This document shows, piece after piece, positions 7,727-15,349 of a stretch of DNA of 33,747 nucleotides (the stretch's first letter is position 1; the number at the start of each line of letters is the position of its first letter). This DNA is from Anaerobutyricum stercoris (GTDB lineage Bacteria > Bacillota > Clostridia > Lachnospirales > Lachnospiraceae), in assembly GCA_019116455.1 (NCBI GenBank), contig DXBR01000089.1:1-33747 (forward strand), written 5' to 3'. Below the pieces are notes generated by a model. That model did not search any database. It was not told the DNA's origin and saw only the letters and a program-made list of their open reading frames with translations. Both the position numbers and the translations under genes were made by a program.

Positions 7727-8074
7727 CTATGTAATCAGCTCCAGGCTGATCTTAAGCGCCCGGTCCACCCGGTGCAGCGTCTTTGCATCCAGATGACAGA
7801 CCTTTTCTTTCAGCCGCTGTTTGTCAATGGTACGGATCTGTTCCAGCAGGATCACCGAATCCTTGCTGATGTCACATTCCGCAGCGGAAAGCTCCACATG
7901 AGTGGGCAGCTTCGCCTTGTTCATGCGGCTGGTGATGGCCGCGCAGATGACCGTCGGACTGTGACGGTTGCCGGCGTCATTCTGAATAATGAGCACCGGG
8001 CGAACACCGCCCTGCTCGGAACCGACCACCGGCCGAAGATCCGCATAATAAATATCGCCTCTTTTTATCATCAA
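7727..8074 (-). CDS. mazF: MazF/PemK-type endoribonuclease (EndoA-like), no visible antitoxin
   Basis: A 115-residue toxin of the PemK/MazF family, which cuts mRNA at short sequence motifs. RGDIYYADLRPVVGSEQGG, RPVLIIQND and AAITSR match the Bacillus subtilis EndoA core, including the N-terminal Arg and the Thr/Ser of strand 3 used in catalysis. The start is uncertain: ATG at 8074, ATG at 8071, or the in-frame TTG just upstream, which is 9 nt from GGAG and best placed. No ribbon-helix-helix or MazE-like gene lies upstream; the 178 bp before it holds only a 31-codon reading frame with no antitoxin features. The partner may be elsewhere or absent. Confidence 0.92.
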   Translation of the reverse strand: MMIKRGDIYYADLRPVVGSEQGGVRPVLIIQNDAGNRHSPTVICAAITSRMNKAKLPTHVELSAAECDISKDSVILLEQIRTIDKQRLKEKVCHLDAKTLHRVDRALKISLELIT

Positions 8075-8252
8075 TTCTACTCACTCCATTTTTACTTCTT
8101 CAATCTGTATTTCATGCATCGTTCCAAAAATATTTATCACGTTGACATCTGTTCTCTCTGATAAATCCTTCCCGTATGCTAATTGAAGTATTTCCCAAAA
8201 ATGTCATGAGTATTCTGTTTTCGTGAGTATTCTTTAACTCCTGCGTCCTCCG

Positions 8253-9746
8253 TTACCGGATGACCGCATTCAGATGCCGGATCAGATCCCCGGCCATGAG
8301 TCCGTAGTATCCTTTCTCCCGGGCCGCTTCATCTCCCGCCAGTCCATGACAGTATACGCCCAGCCGGGCTGCCTCCAGGGCGGAAAGTCCTCCTGCCATC
8401 AGACCGCAGATGATGCCGGTGAGCACGTCTCCGCTGCCTCCCGTCGACATACCGTTGTTGCCGCTCATATTAATATATGTGGGAGCGCTGCCGTCAGACA
8501 CAATGGTCCGGGCATCTTTCAGCACAAAAATATGACGCTGGTCAGCGGCTTCCTTCGCTGTTCCCATAAGATCATTCTTGATGTCCGCCACCGTCCTGCC
8601 CGTGAGCCGCTCCATTTCCTTAAGATGCGGCGTCAGAATCATCGGCGCGCCATAAGAATGGTAAAGCTCTCGTTCCTCTTTTTGCAATGCCGCCAATGTA
8701 TTAATGCCGTCGGCGTCAATGACCAGCGGACAGCACCCCTGCGCCAGCACCGCAGACAGCAGCCGTCCGGTCAGTGCATTCTGCCCAAGTCCCGGCCCGA
8801 TGCCCACCACACTGGCCCAGGCGAGGGCCTCCGGCAGCTTTTCCAAAGCTTCCTCTTCTGTCCGGTAGGTGGTCATAATGGCCTCAGGCACCCGGCTCTG
8901 GAGAATCTCCCGGTTCTCTTCACAGGTAAAGATCCGTACCAGGCCGCTGCCTGTCCGGTAAGCGGCAGACGCCGACAGACAGGCAGCTCCCGCCATGTTC
9001 TTCGCCCCCACAATGAGGAGCACCTTTCCGTATGTGCCTTTATTAGACCACGGGTGCCTCTTCGGAAGCCGGCACAGATCTTCCCGTGTATATGTCACAG
9101 TCTCCGGGCTGACGGCGTCCACCGCCTGTATCGGAAAGCCGATGTCCTTCACCACCACTTCCCCTGCCAGTGAAGCGCCGGGGTAAAGCGCCAGGCCTAC
9201 TTTATTCAGGCCAAAAGTGATAGTCATATCTGCCTGAAAGCCATATCCCAGGATTCGTCCGCTGGATGCGTCCACGCCGGAAGGAATATCCACCGCGATC
9301 TTATATCCGTTCCGGCGGTTCACTTCTTCCAGCACTTCCCGCTGGATACCTGCCACCTCCCGCTTCAGTCCCACGCCGAACACCGCGTCTACCCACAGGT
9401 CGCTGTCGGTCTCCGGCAAAGCTTCCAGGAAACATACGCCCAGATTCTCGAGAATCTTTCGCTGAATCTGATAAGATTCCGACGCCCGGCGGACACCGCC
9501 GATCTCAAAAATGCACACGTCATAGCCTATAGCGAGAAGCAGCCGTCCCAGCGCCAGCCCGTCTCCTCCGTTATTGCCCCGCTCCGCGATAATGGTGACG
9601 GACGCCGGAGCCGGAAAGCGTCGGACGATCTCTTCTTCCATGGCAAGAGCCGCCCTCTCCATAAGCACAATGCCCGGAATCCCCATGGTTTCAATACTAT
9701 ATGCGTCGATGCGCTGCATCTCATCTCCTGAACCTATATACTGCAT
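8253..9746 (-). CDS. nnr: Bifunctional NAD(P)H-hydrate epimerase / ADP-dependent dehydratase
   Basis: A 497-residue two-domain enzyme that repairs hydrated NADH and NADPH in the cytoplasm. The N-terminal epimerase (NnrE/YjeF_N) shows RGNNGGDGLALGRLL near 56-70, DAVFGVGL and VDIPSGVDA. The C-terminal ribokinase-like dehydratase (NnrD) begins about residue 225 with KGTYGKVLLIVGAKNMAGA and ends with NNGMSTGGSGDVLTGII, whose GSGD holds the catalytic Asp. I chose ATG at 9746 because GGAGG lies 6 nt upstream; the longer reading from 9779 has no ribosome site. It follows rex after a terminator, and the 178 bp before mazF leaves their linkage open. In related genomes the gene often neighbours acpS and alr; neither is present here. 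Confidence 0.95.
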   Translation of the reverse strand: MQYIGSGDEMQRIDAYSIETMGIPGIVLMERAALAMEEEIVRRFPAPASVTIIAERGNNGGDGLALGRLLLAIGYDVCIFEIGGVRRASESYQIQRKILENLGVCFLEALPETDSDLWVDAVFGVGLKREVAGIQREVLEEVNRRNGYKIAVDIPSGVDASSGRILGYGFQADMTITFGLNKVGLALYPGASLAGEVVVKDIGFPIQAVDAVSPETVTYTREDLCRLPKRHPWSNKGTYGKVLLIVGAKNMAGAACLSASAAYRTGSGLVRIFTCEENREILQSRVPEAIMTTYRTEEEALEKLPEALAWASVVGIGPGLGQNALTGRLLSAVLAQGCCPLVIDADGINTLAALQKEERELYHSYGAPMILTPHLKEMERLTGRTVADIKNDLMGTAKEAADQRHIFVLKDARTIVSDGSAPTYINMSGNNGMSTGGSGDVLTGIICGLMAGGLSALEAARLGVYCHGLAGDEAAREKGYYGLMAGDLIRHLNAVIR

Positions 9747-9812
9747 AGTTTCCCTCCTCACACTATTGCCGCGGCGCACAAGCCTCTCTTATCCACATCC
9801 TTCATCTGCCTA

Positions 9813-9850
9813 TAAAAAAGAAAGATGAAAAACCTCAGTCCTTCATCTTT
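9813..9850 (-). terminator. Rho-independent terminator of rex
   Basis: On the minus strand AAAGATGAA and TTCATCTTT form a 9-bp stem with a 12-nt loop (9821-9850), followed by CTTTTTTAT. It begins 8 nt after the rex stop codon and separates rex from the NAD(P)H-hydrate repair gene. Confidence 0.85.
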
Positions 9851-9857
9851 CTGCCTG

Positions 9858-10520
9858 CTATTCATTTATGCTATGAATACGATAGGAAAGTGTCATAATA
9901 CTTTCTGACAAATGCACATTTTCGACGATGACGTCCTCTGGTAAATTCAAATCCACCGGCGCAAAATTCCAAAACGCCTTCACACCCAGCTCAACCAGTT
10001 CTCTGGCTATCTTCGGCGCTTTGCTCCTTGGCAGAGTCAGTGCGGCGATCCGTACTTCATGTTTCGAAAGGAAATCCTCTAGCATATCAATATCATAGAC
10101 TTCCACGCCGCGCACGGTCATTCCCACCAGGCGGGGATTCACATCAAAAAGACCGATAATCTTAAAACTATTCTCTTCAAATTCCTGATTATTAGCCAGA
10201 GCTTGTCCTAAATTACCGGCACCCAGAATAATTACATTATTCGTTTTGTCAAGGCCAAGTATTTTCCCCATCTCATTATAGAGAAATTCCACATTATATC
10301 CATATCCCTGCTGACCAAATCCTCCAAAATTATTCAGGTCCTGTCGAATCTGTGAAGCGGTCACATTCATCTTCTGGCTCAGTTCTTTTGAGGAAATACG
10401 GACAACATCATTTTTCAATAAATCGCCGAGATACCGGTAATACCTTGGCAACCTCTTGATAACAGCAGGTGAAATCACTTTTTCATTGGCTGATCTCGCA
10501 TTCACTTTCTTGTCTTCCAT
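9858..10520 (-). CDS. rex: Redox-sensing transcriptional repressor Rex
   Basis: A 220-residue Rex protein, a dimeric repressor that senses the NADH/NAD+ ratio and controls fermentation and hydrogen or butyrate pathway genes. The N-terminal winged helix covers about 15-85, with ISPAVIKRLPRYYRYL and the recognition region TASQIRQDLNNFG. The Rossmann domain has IILGAGNLGQAL at 97-108 and GLFDVNPRLVG after it. The ATG at 10520 has GGAAGG 6 nt upstream; the longer reading from 10574 starts inside the promoter's -10 box and is excluded. It has its own promoter and terminator, so it is monocistronic. I found no convincing TTGTxAAnnnnTTxACAA operator near its promoter, so autoregulation is not shown. 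Confidence 0.96.
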   Translation of the reverse strand: MEDKKVNARSANEKVISPAVIKRLPRYYRYLGDLLKNDVVRISSKELSQKMNVTASQIRQDLNNFGGFGQQGYGYNVEFLYNEMGKILGLDKTNNVIILGAGNLGQALANNQEFEENSFKIIGLFDVNPRLVGMTVRGVEVYDIDMLEDFLSKHEVRIAALTLPRSKAPKIARELVELGVKAFWNFAPVDLNLPEDVIVENVHLSESIMTLSYRIHSINE

Positions 10521-10573
10521 AGAATCCTTCCTTTGACAAAACTTTCGCATTCTATTCATTACACAGCAAATCA

Positions 10574-10602
10574 ATTATACTCAGATTTTATTCATTTGTC
10601 AA
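10574..10602 (-). promoter_or_regulatory. Consensus sigma-A promoter of rex
   Basis: On the minus strand TTGACA (10597-10602) and TATAAT (10574-10579) are separated by 17 bp, matching consensus at all 12 positions. The leader to the ATG is about 45 nt. Confidence 0.9.
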
Positions 10603-10654
10603 ACCAGTTTTTTCCCTTCCCTTATTTTTTCTTTCATGATAAAATAGCCAATGT

Positions 10655-10685
10655 TTGGTTTTTCGCCTTTTTCGCAGATTATAAT
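10655..10685 (+). promoter_or_regulatory. Possible promoter of the ABC-F gene
   Basis: A perfect TATAAT (10680-10685) lies on the plus strand. The best -35 is a poor TTGGTT (10655-10660) with a 19-bp spacer. It would give an AT-rich leader of about 115 nt before the ABC-F start. Such leaders often regulate ABC-F genes, but I see no clear leader peptide or strong terminator hairpin here. Confidence 0.4.
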
Positions 10686-10806
10686 AAGGAAGAGTTTTAT
10701 CCTTTTTTCTGCGCGGACTGCACTTTTGTAAAAGATAAATATTTCACATTTTCTCTGAAAATTACGCTTTTAAAAATAAAACACACTGCATATACGGAGG
10801 TTTTTT

Positions 10807-12735
10807 ATGATTTTAGCATGTCAAAAGATAACAAAAGCCTTTGGCGGCGATACAATTTTGAATAATATAAATTTTCTGATCAACGAGGGAGAAAAGGCCG
10901 CCCTGATCGGCATCAACGGCGCCGGAAAAACAACTCTTCTTAAAATCATCACCGGTGAGTATGAGGCGGACAGCGGCGAAGTAGTGCTGCAAAAGGGCGC
11001 TACCATGGGGTATCTGTCCCAGGTCATCGACGTGACTTCCCGCCGCACCATCTACGAAGAGATGCTGGACGCCAAAAAAGAGATCATCGACATGGAACAG
11101 AATATCCGCACTCTGGAACAGTCCATCAGCCGGCTTTCCGGAGAGGAACTGGAAAATGCCATGGAAAACTATTCCCGCCTGACAGAGCGTTTTGAAAAGG
11201 CTAACGGCTACGCCTGGAAAAGCGAGATCAACGGCGTCCTTAAAGGTCTCGGTTTCACCGAAGAAGAGTTCGATACTCCCATCCATACACTTTCCGGAGG
11301 ACAGAAAACCCGTGTGGCTCTGAGCCGGATTCTTCTGACTCAGCCGGATATCATTCTTCTGGACGAGCCAACCAACCACCTGGACATGGACGCTATCCGC
11401 TGGCTGGAGACTTTCCTCAGCAACTACCGGGGCGCTGTACTCATCGTCTCCCACGACCGTTATTTTCTGGATCGGGTAGTTTCCAAGGTCATCGAGATCG
11501 AGGCCGGCGACAGCCAGACTTTCCTCGGCAATTACAGCCAGTATGCGGAGAAAAAGAAGGCGCAGCGGGACGCCCAGATGAAGCTTTACCTGAACCAGCA
11601 GCAGGAGATCAAACACCAGGAGGAAGTTATCACCAAACTGCGCTCCTTCAACCGGGAGAAATCCATCCGCCGCGCCGAGAGCCGGGAAAAAATGCTCGAC
11701 AAAATGGAGCGGGTTGACAAGCCGGTGGTACTCAACAGCCGGATGCGCATTGCCCTGGATCCGGAAGTGATGAGCGGCAACGATGTGCTCACCATCGAAA
11801 ATCTCTCCAAATCCTTCGAGAACAAGCCGCTCTTCCGCAACCTGAATCTCTCCATCCAGCGTGGCGAGGTCGTCGGACTTCTGGGCGCCAACGGCACTGG
11901 AAAGACCACGCTCCTAAAGATCATCAACCGACACCTGCGTCCGGACGGCGGTAAGATTCATTACGGTGCGAAAGTATCCATCGGCTACTATGACCAGGAA
12001 CAGCACGTGTTAAATGACGAGAAAACGATCTTCGACGAGATTTCCGACGCCTACCCGAAACTGACCAACACCCGCATCCGAAATGTGCTGGCTGCCTTCC
12101 TCTTTACCGGAGACCGGGTATTTCAGCAGATTGGGACGCTGAGCGGCGGCGAGAAGGGCCGGGTCTCTCTGGCTAAGCTGATGCTGTCAAACGCCAACTT
12201 CCTGATCCTCGACGAGCCGACCAACCACCTGGACATCCAGTCAAGAGAGATCCTGGAGGACGCCATCAACGCCTATGAGGGCACGGTTTTCTACGTGTCC
12301 CATGACCGGTACTTTATCAATCAGACTGCCACCCGAATCCTTGACCTGTCACCAGAGGGCATCGTCAACTACAAAGGTAACTACACCTACTATCTGGAAC
12401 AGAAGGAAGCGGGAAACATTGCCGCAGACAGCGAGTCTGTGGCCAATCTGTCCACGGCAGAGACCACACCTGCCACATCCTCTTCCTCCAAAGAAGACTG
12501 GAAGAAATCCCGTGAGGAAGCTGCCAGACAGCGGAAGCGCGCCAACGAACTGAAAAAAACTGAGGCGGAAATCAGCCGCCTGGAAGAAGAAAACGAAGAG
12601 ATCAAAAATGAGATGAACAATCCGGAGATTGCCAGCAACGTAAGCCGCCTCATGGAACTCTCCACCAAATACGAGGAGAACGAAGCAGCATTGCTGGAAC
12701 TATATGATAAGTGGGAAGAATTGTCGGAAGACTAA
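10807..12735 (+). CDS. ABC-F ATPase, YdiF-like
   Basis: A 642-residue soluble protein with two ABC cassettes and no membrane domain, the mark of ABC-F translation factors that act in the ribosomal E site. Cassette 1 has Walker A GINGAGKT (35-42), signature LSGGQKTRVAL (about 162-172) and Walker B LLDEPTNHLD (about 184-193). A charged linker of about 80 residues follows. Cassette 2 has GANGTGKTT (about 360), LSGGEKGRVSL (about 446) and LDEPTNHLD (about 470). Residues about 530-642 are a Ser/Thr-rich spacer and a coiled coil. GGAGG is 6 nt before the ATG. The layout fits YdiF or Uup-like housekeeping members; antibiotic protection is possible but not shown. It is the only large plus-strand gene here. 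Confidence 0.93.
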   Translation: MILACQKITKAFGGDTILNNINFLINEGEKAALIGINGAGKTTLLKIITGEYEADSGEVVLQKGATMGYLSQVIDVTSRRTIYEEMLDAKKEIIDMEQNIRTLEQSISRLSGEELENAMENYSRLTERFEKANGYAWKSEINGVLKGLGFTEEEFDTPIHTLSGGQKTRVALSRILLTQPDIILLDEPTNHLDMDAIRWLETFLSNYRGAVLIVSHDRYFLDRVVSKVIEIEAGDSQTFLGNYSQYAEKKKAQRDAQMKLYLNQQQEIKHQEEVITKLRSFNREKSIRRAESREKMLDKMERVDKPVVLNSRMRIALDPEVMSGNDVLTIENLSKSFENKPLFRNLNLSIQRGEVVGLLGANGTGKTTLLKIINRHLRPDGGKIHYGAKVSIGYYDQEQHVLNDEKTIFDEISDAYPKLTNTRIRNVLAAFLFTGDRVFQQIGTLSGGEKGRVSLAKLMLSNANFLILDEPTNHLDIQSREILEDAINAYEGTVFYVSHDRYFINQTATRILDLSPEGIVNYKGNYTYYLEQKEAGNIAADSESVANLSTAETTPATSSSSKEDWKKSREEAARQRKRANELKKTEAEISRLEEENEEIKNEMNNPEIASNVSRLMELSTKYEENEAALLELYDKWEELSED

Positions 12736-12778
12736 TGGGGATTTGTGAATCTTCAAGTATACCACACAGGATATTTCA

Positions 12779-12908
12779 GAGAAGACAGACATTTATAGAA
12801 TTTTCCTCCTCCACCTCGGCAGGCGTTCTTTTCAGTCACATGAAACATTATGTATTGAACGCCTGCGCTCACAGTCGTCGTCAAATTACATAAATGTCTT
12901 GTCTTCTC
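12779..12908 (+). repeat. Structured hairpin element, copy 1 (sense to the ABC-F gene)
   Basis: On the plus strand GAGAAGAC-A-GACATTTAT (12779-12796) pairs with ATAAATGTC-TT-GTCTTCTC (12890-12908), an 18-bp outer stem with one bulge. AATTT/AAATT extends it. An internal bubble of about 15 and 16 nt follows, then an inner 10-bp stem GCAGGCGTTC (12819-12828) / GAACGCCTGC (12857-12866) and a 28-nt apical loop. The segments 12806-12824 (CTCCTCCACCTCGGCAGGC) and 12859-12880 recur exactly, inverted, in copy 2 with the same 34-nt separation. Outer stem and apical loop sequences are not shared with copy 2. It starts 43 nt after the ABC-F stop and is probably in its 3' UTR. Function unknown: a structured RNA, a terminator-like element or a hairpin DNA element. 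Confidence 0.75.
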
Positions 12909-13136
12909 CTAAAGAAGGCTGTGTTCAGATACCTGGAAATTCACAAATATACAACGTGATAAAATAAATGTTTCTGGAAAAACAGATGATGTTCTGACTG
13001 TTCACAGATGAATTCACCTGATTTGGCCTTCAGCCGAAGAGTCAGCCACAAGGGTACAGATGCTGTCGATCTGGAACAGGCATTTTTTGTAATCTGAGTG
13101 ATGCAGTCAGACAGAGATTTGCGGCATGATATCTCA

Positions 13137-13265
13137 ATAAAAAAACACAGCGGGAAAGGTCGGCGACGACTGTGAGCGCAGGCGTCATGGAAAAGTTATC
13201 ATGTATATTTCCGCAATCAGCCTGCCGAGGTGGAGGAGAAGAGCTTCCCGTCTGCGTTTTTTTAT
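13137..13265 (-). repeat. Structured hairpin element, copy 2 (sense to plsY), terminator-like
   Basis: Read on the minus strand this is the same element as copy 1. The outer stem pairs 13137-13156 with 13245-13265 (CGGGAA/TTCCCG, CAG/CTG, one C-A mismatch, then seven A-T pairs). The identical bubble strands are at 13220-13238 and 13164-13185, the inner stem is GCAGGC/GCCTGC, and 34 nt separate the two conserved blocks. Because the outer stem ends in seven U residues on the minus-strand transcript (and seven A on the other side), it should also work as a terminator for plsY about 80 nt downstream of its stop. Total length is 129 nt against 130 nt for copy 1. Outer stem sequence is unrelated to copy 1 while the pairing is kept. 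Confidence 0.75.
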
Positions 13266-13345
13266 GGTGTGTACAGCATCGCAAATCTCGTCTGCTCATA
13301 CATCCTCTGATAATCTCAAAACTCACAGTTCCAATCGACAAATCA

Positions 13346-13984
13346 CTATTTCTTTACTTCCACCTTCTGTCCCAGCTTGCTTTCGGTACCGGCCAGCAGG
13401 CGCTTGATATTGGCCCGGTGGCGGTAGATGGCAAATCCGGCGTAAAGAACGATCAGCACAAATAAATCCCATCGTCCCGGATAGAAGATAAGAATTTCTG
13501 CGATGAGCGCTGCCGAAAGCAGCGTGGACGCCAGAGAAACGTATCTTGTAGCAGCCACGACCACCACAAAAATCACCAGACAGCAAAGTCCCATTCTCCA
13601 GTCAAATCCCATCATGACTGCCGCTGAGGTGGCGATTCCCTTTCCTCCTTTAAAATGAAGGAAGAACGGGAAATCATGACCGAGAACCACTGCAAATCCC
13701 AGAACCAGCTGCAAAAGCTCTGAATTCAAATCCGGCACTGCCGGTCCGATGACCAGCTTCACGATGAGGACCGGAATCATACCCTTTAACGCATCCCCGA
13801 GAAATGTGATCAGCGCGCGGCTTTTGCCCAGGGTACGAAGCACATTGGTCGTCCCCGCATTGCCGCTGCCGTACTGCCGGATATCCAGTCCGCAGATTCT
13901 GCCGACAAAATATCCGGTCTGGATACATCCCAGAAAATAACCCACAATAATAGCTGCTATAAAATACCCAATATGCCCTGTCAT
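13346..13984 (-). CDS. plsY: Glycerol-3-phosphate acyltransferase PlsY
   Basis: A 212-residue integral membrane enzyme that transfers acyl groups from acyl-phosphate to glycerol-3-phosphate, the first step of phospholipid synthesis in Firmicutes. It is hydrophobic throughout, with about five to six membrane helices. The family motifs are present: GSGNAGTTNVLRTLG (about 40-54), a HDFPFFLHFKGGKGIATSAAV segment (about 103-123) and a later YVSLAST. Length is normal (about 200). Its ATG overlaps the der stop codon in TAATG, with AAGGAG upstream, so translation is coupled to der. The short charged tail (KLGQKVEVKK) is unremarkable. Structured element copy 2 lies about 80 bp after its stop. Confidence 0.96.
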   Translation of the reverse strand: MTGHIGYFIAAIIVGYFLGCIQTGYFVGRICGLDIRQYGSGNAGTTNVLRTLGKSRALITFLGDALKGMIPVLIVKLVIGPAVPDLNSELLQLVLGFAVVLGHDFPFFLHFKGGKGIATSAAVMMGFDWRMGLCCLVIFVVVVAATRYVSLASTLLSAALIAEILIFYPGRWDLFVLIVLYAGFAIYRHRANIKRLLAGTESKLGQKVEVKK

Positions 13985-15306
13985 TATTTCTCCTTTCTTT
14001 CCCGGTAGATGAATTTGATCGGCGTTCCCCGGAAACCAAAAGTAGTACGAATCTGATTCTCAATGTACCTTGTATAGGAAAAATGCGTCAGATCCTTGTC
14101 GTTGATAAACATCACGAATGTAGGCGGCTTCACCGAAACCTGCGTGATATAGTAAATACGGAGTCTCTTGCCCTTATCGGAAGGCGGCTGTTTCATGGCC
14201 ATGGCCTCCGTGAGGATCTCATTTAACACGCCGGTCTGTACCCGAAGCGCACAGTTGGCGATAACCGCGTCAATGAGGTCAAAGAGCTTCGGAAGACGCT
14301 GCCCGGTCTTAGCCGACAGGAAAATAAGCTCCGCATACGGCATGTAGGAAAGCTTCTCCCAGATCTTCTCCGTAAACTCTTTCATGGTATGATTGTCTTT
14401 CTCGATCAGGTCCCATTTATTGACGGCAATGATCATACCTTTGCCGCGCTCGTGAGCGATACCTGCGATCTTCGCATCCTGCTCGGTGATGCCTTCCTCC
14501 GCGTCGATGATGAGCACGGCCACATCACAGCGCTCCACCGCGGTGACGGTACGGATGATACTGTATCGTTCCAGCTCTTCCTTTACCTTGCTCTTTCTGC
14601 GCAGACCCGCCGTGTCGATGAACACATACTCCTGTCCGTTTCTCGTCACGGTCGTGTCAATGGCGTCTCTGGTTGTTCCGGCAATCGGGGAGACGATCAC
14701 TCTGTCCTCGCCCAGCAGCTTGTTAATAATAGAAGACTTGCCGGCGTTCGGCTTACCAATAACGGCGATCTTCGGCCGCTCATCCTCTTCCTCCTCCGCT
14801 GCCGCGTCAGGAAAATGCTTCACCACCTCGTCAAGCATATCGCCAAGTCCCATTTTGCCCGCCGCAGAGATCGGAATCGGATCGCCGAGACCCAGGTTAT
14901 AAAACTCATACACATCCGGCATGAACTTCTCAAAACTGTCCACTTTATTGACGATCAAAAGTACCGGACGTCCGGAACGCCGGAGCATATCCGCCACCTT
15001 GAAATCCGCATCCACAAGTCCCTGCCGTACATCGGTCAGGAACAAGATCACGTCGGCGGTCATAATAGCTGTCTCCGCCTGTTCCCGCATCTGGGAAAGA
15101 ATGATATCTTTGGATTCCGGCTCAATGCCTCCCGTGTCGATCAGCGTAAACTGATAATTCAGCCAGGAAACATCAGCATAAATCCGGTCTCTGGTTACTC
15201 CGGGGGTATCTTCTACGATGGAAATCCTGCTTCCCGCCAGCGCATTGAATAATGTGGACTTGCCCACGTTGGGACGGCCCACCACTGCTACAACTGGTTT
15301 ACTCAT
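13984..15306 (-). CDS. der: Ribosome biogenesis GTPase Der (EngA)
   Basis: A 440-residue double-GTPase needed for 50S subunit assembly. G domain 1 has GRPNVGKS (10-17), DTGG and NKVD; G domain 2 has GKPNAGKS (about 184-191), DTAGLRRK and NKWD. The C-terminal KH-like domain covers about 350-440 (YITQVSVKPPTFVMFINDKDLTHFSYTRY in part). An acidic linker with EEEEDE lies between the two G domains. Length is typical. GGAGG sits 6 nt before the ATG at 15306. It follows the DUF512 gene by 43 nt and overlaps plsY by 1 nt, so the three are probably one transcript. Confidence 0.98.
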   Translation of the reverse strand: MSKPVVAVVGRPNVGKSTLFNALAGSRISIVEDTPGVTRDRIYADVSWLNYQFTLIDTGGIEPESKDIILSQMREQAETAIMTADVILFLTDVRQGLVDADFKVADMLRRSGRPVLLIVNKVDSFEKFMPDVYEFYNLGLGDPIPISAAGKMGLGDMLDEVVKHFPDAAAEEEEDERPKIAVIGKPNAGKSSIINKLLGEDRVIVSPIAGTTRDAIDTTVTRNGQEYVFIDTAGLRRKSKVKEELERYSIIRTVTAVERCDVAVLIIDAEEGITEQDAKIAGIAHERGKGMIIAVNKWDLIEKDNHTMKEFTEKIWEKLSYMPYAELIFLSAKTGQRLPKLFDLIDAVIANCALRVQTGVLNEILTEAMAMKQPPSDKGKRLRIYYITQVSVKPPTFVMFINDKDLTHFSYTRYIENQIRTTFGFRGTPIKFIYRERKEK

Positions 15307-15349
15307 GTCTTACCTCCATTTTCCTATATTGGCCGTCTTCACAGCCCTT

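Larger units (their letters stand above)
12736..13345. other. 610-bp convergent intergenic region, probably non-coding
   Basis: The stretch lies between the 3' ends of the ABC-F gene and plsY. Short reading frames on both strands lack ribosome sites and protein-like composition, so I call none. It holds two inverted copies of a structured element (12779-12908 and 13137-13265) and 228 bp between them with only small hairpins, such as CTTC-AGCC-GAAG near 13028-13039. The roughly 70 bp next to plsY shows nothing I can interpret. Confidence 0.75.

Noticed and set aside
8143..8170. Plus-strand TTGACA in the gap upstream of mazF
   Set aside because: No acceptable -10 hexamer at 16-18 bp and no plus-strand gene follows.
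10521..10602. Rex operator at the rex promoter
   Set aside because: TTGTCAAA and TTTGACAA words are present but not arranged as the required inverted pair with a short spacer.
12779..13265. Inverted hairpins as OLE, ROOL or integron attC sites
   Set aside because: I could not match the conserved core to any of these from memory. No integrase or cassette gene is near, and the length agreement of the gap with large ornate RNAs alone is not evidence.
12711..13341. Short reading frames on both strands within the ABC-F/plsY gap
   Set aside because: They lack ribosome sites, have poor composition and cross the hairpin structures; they look like chance frames.
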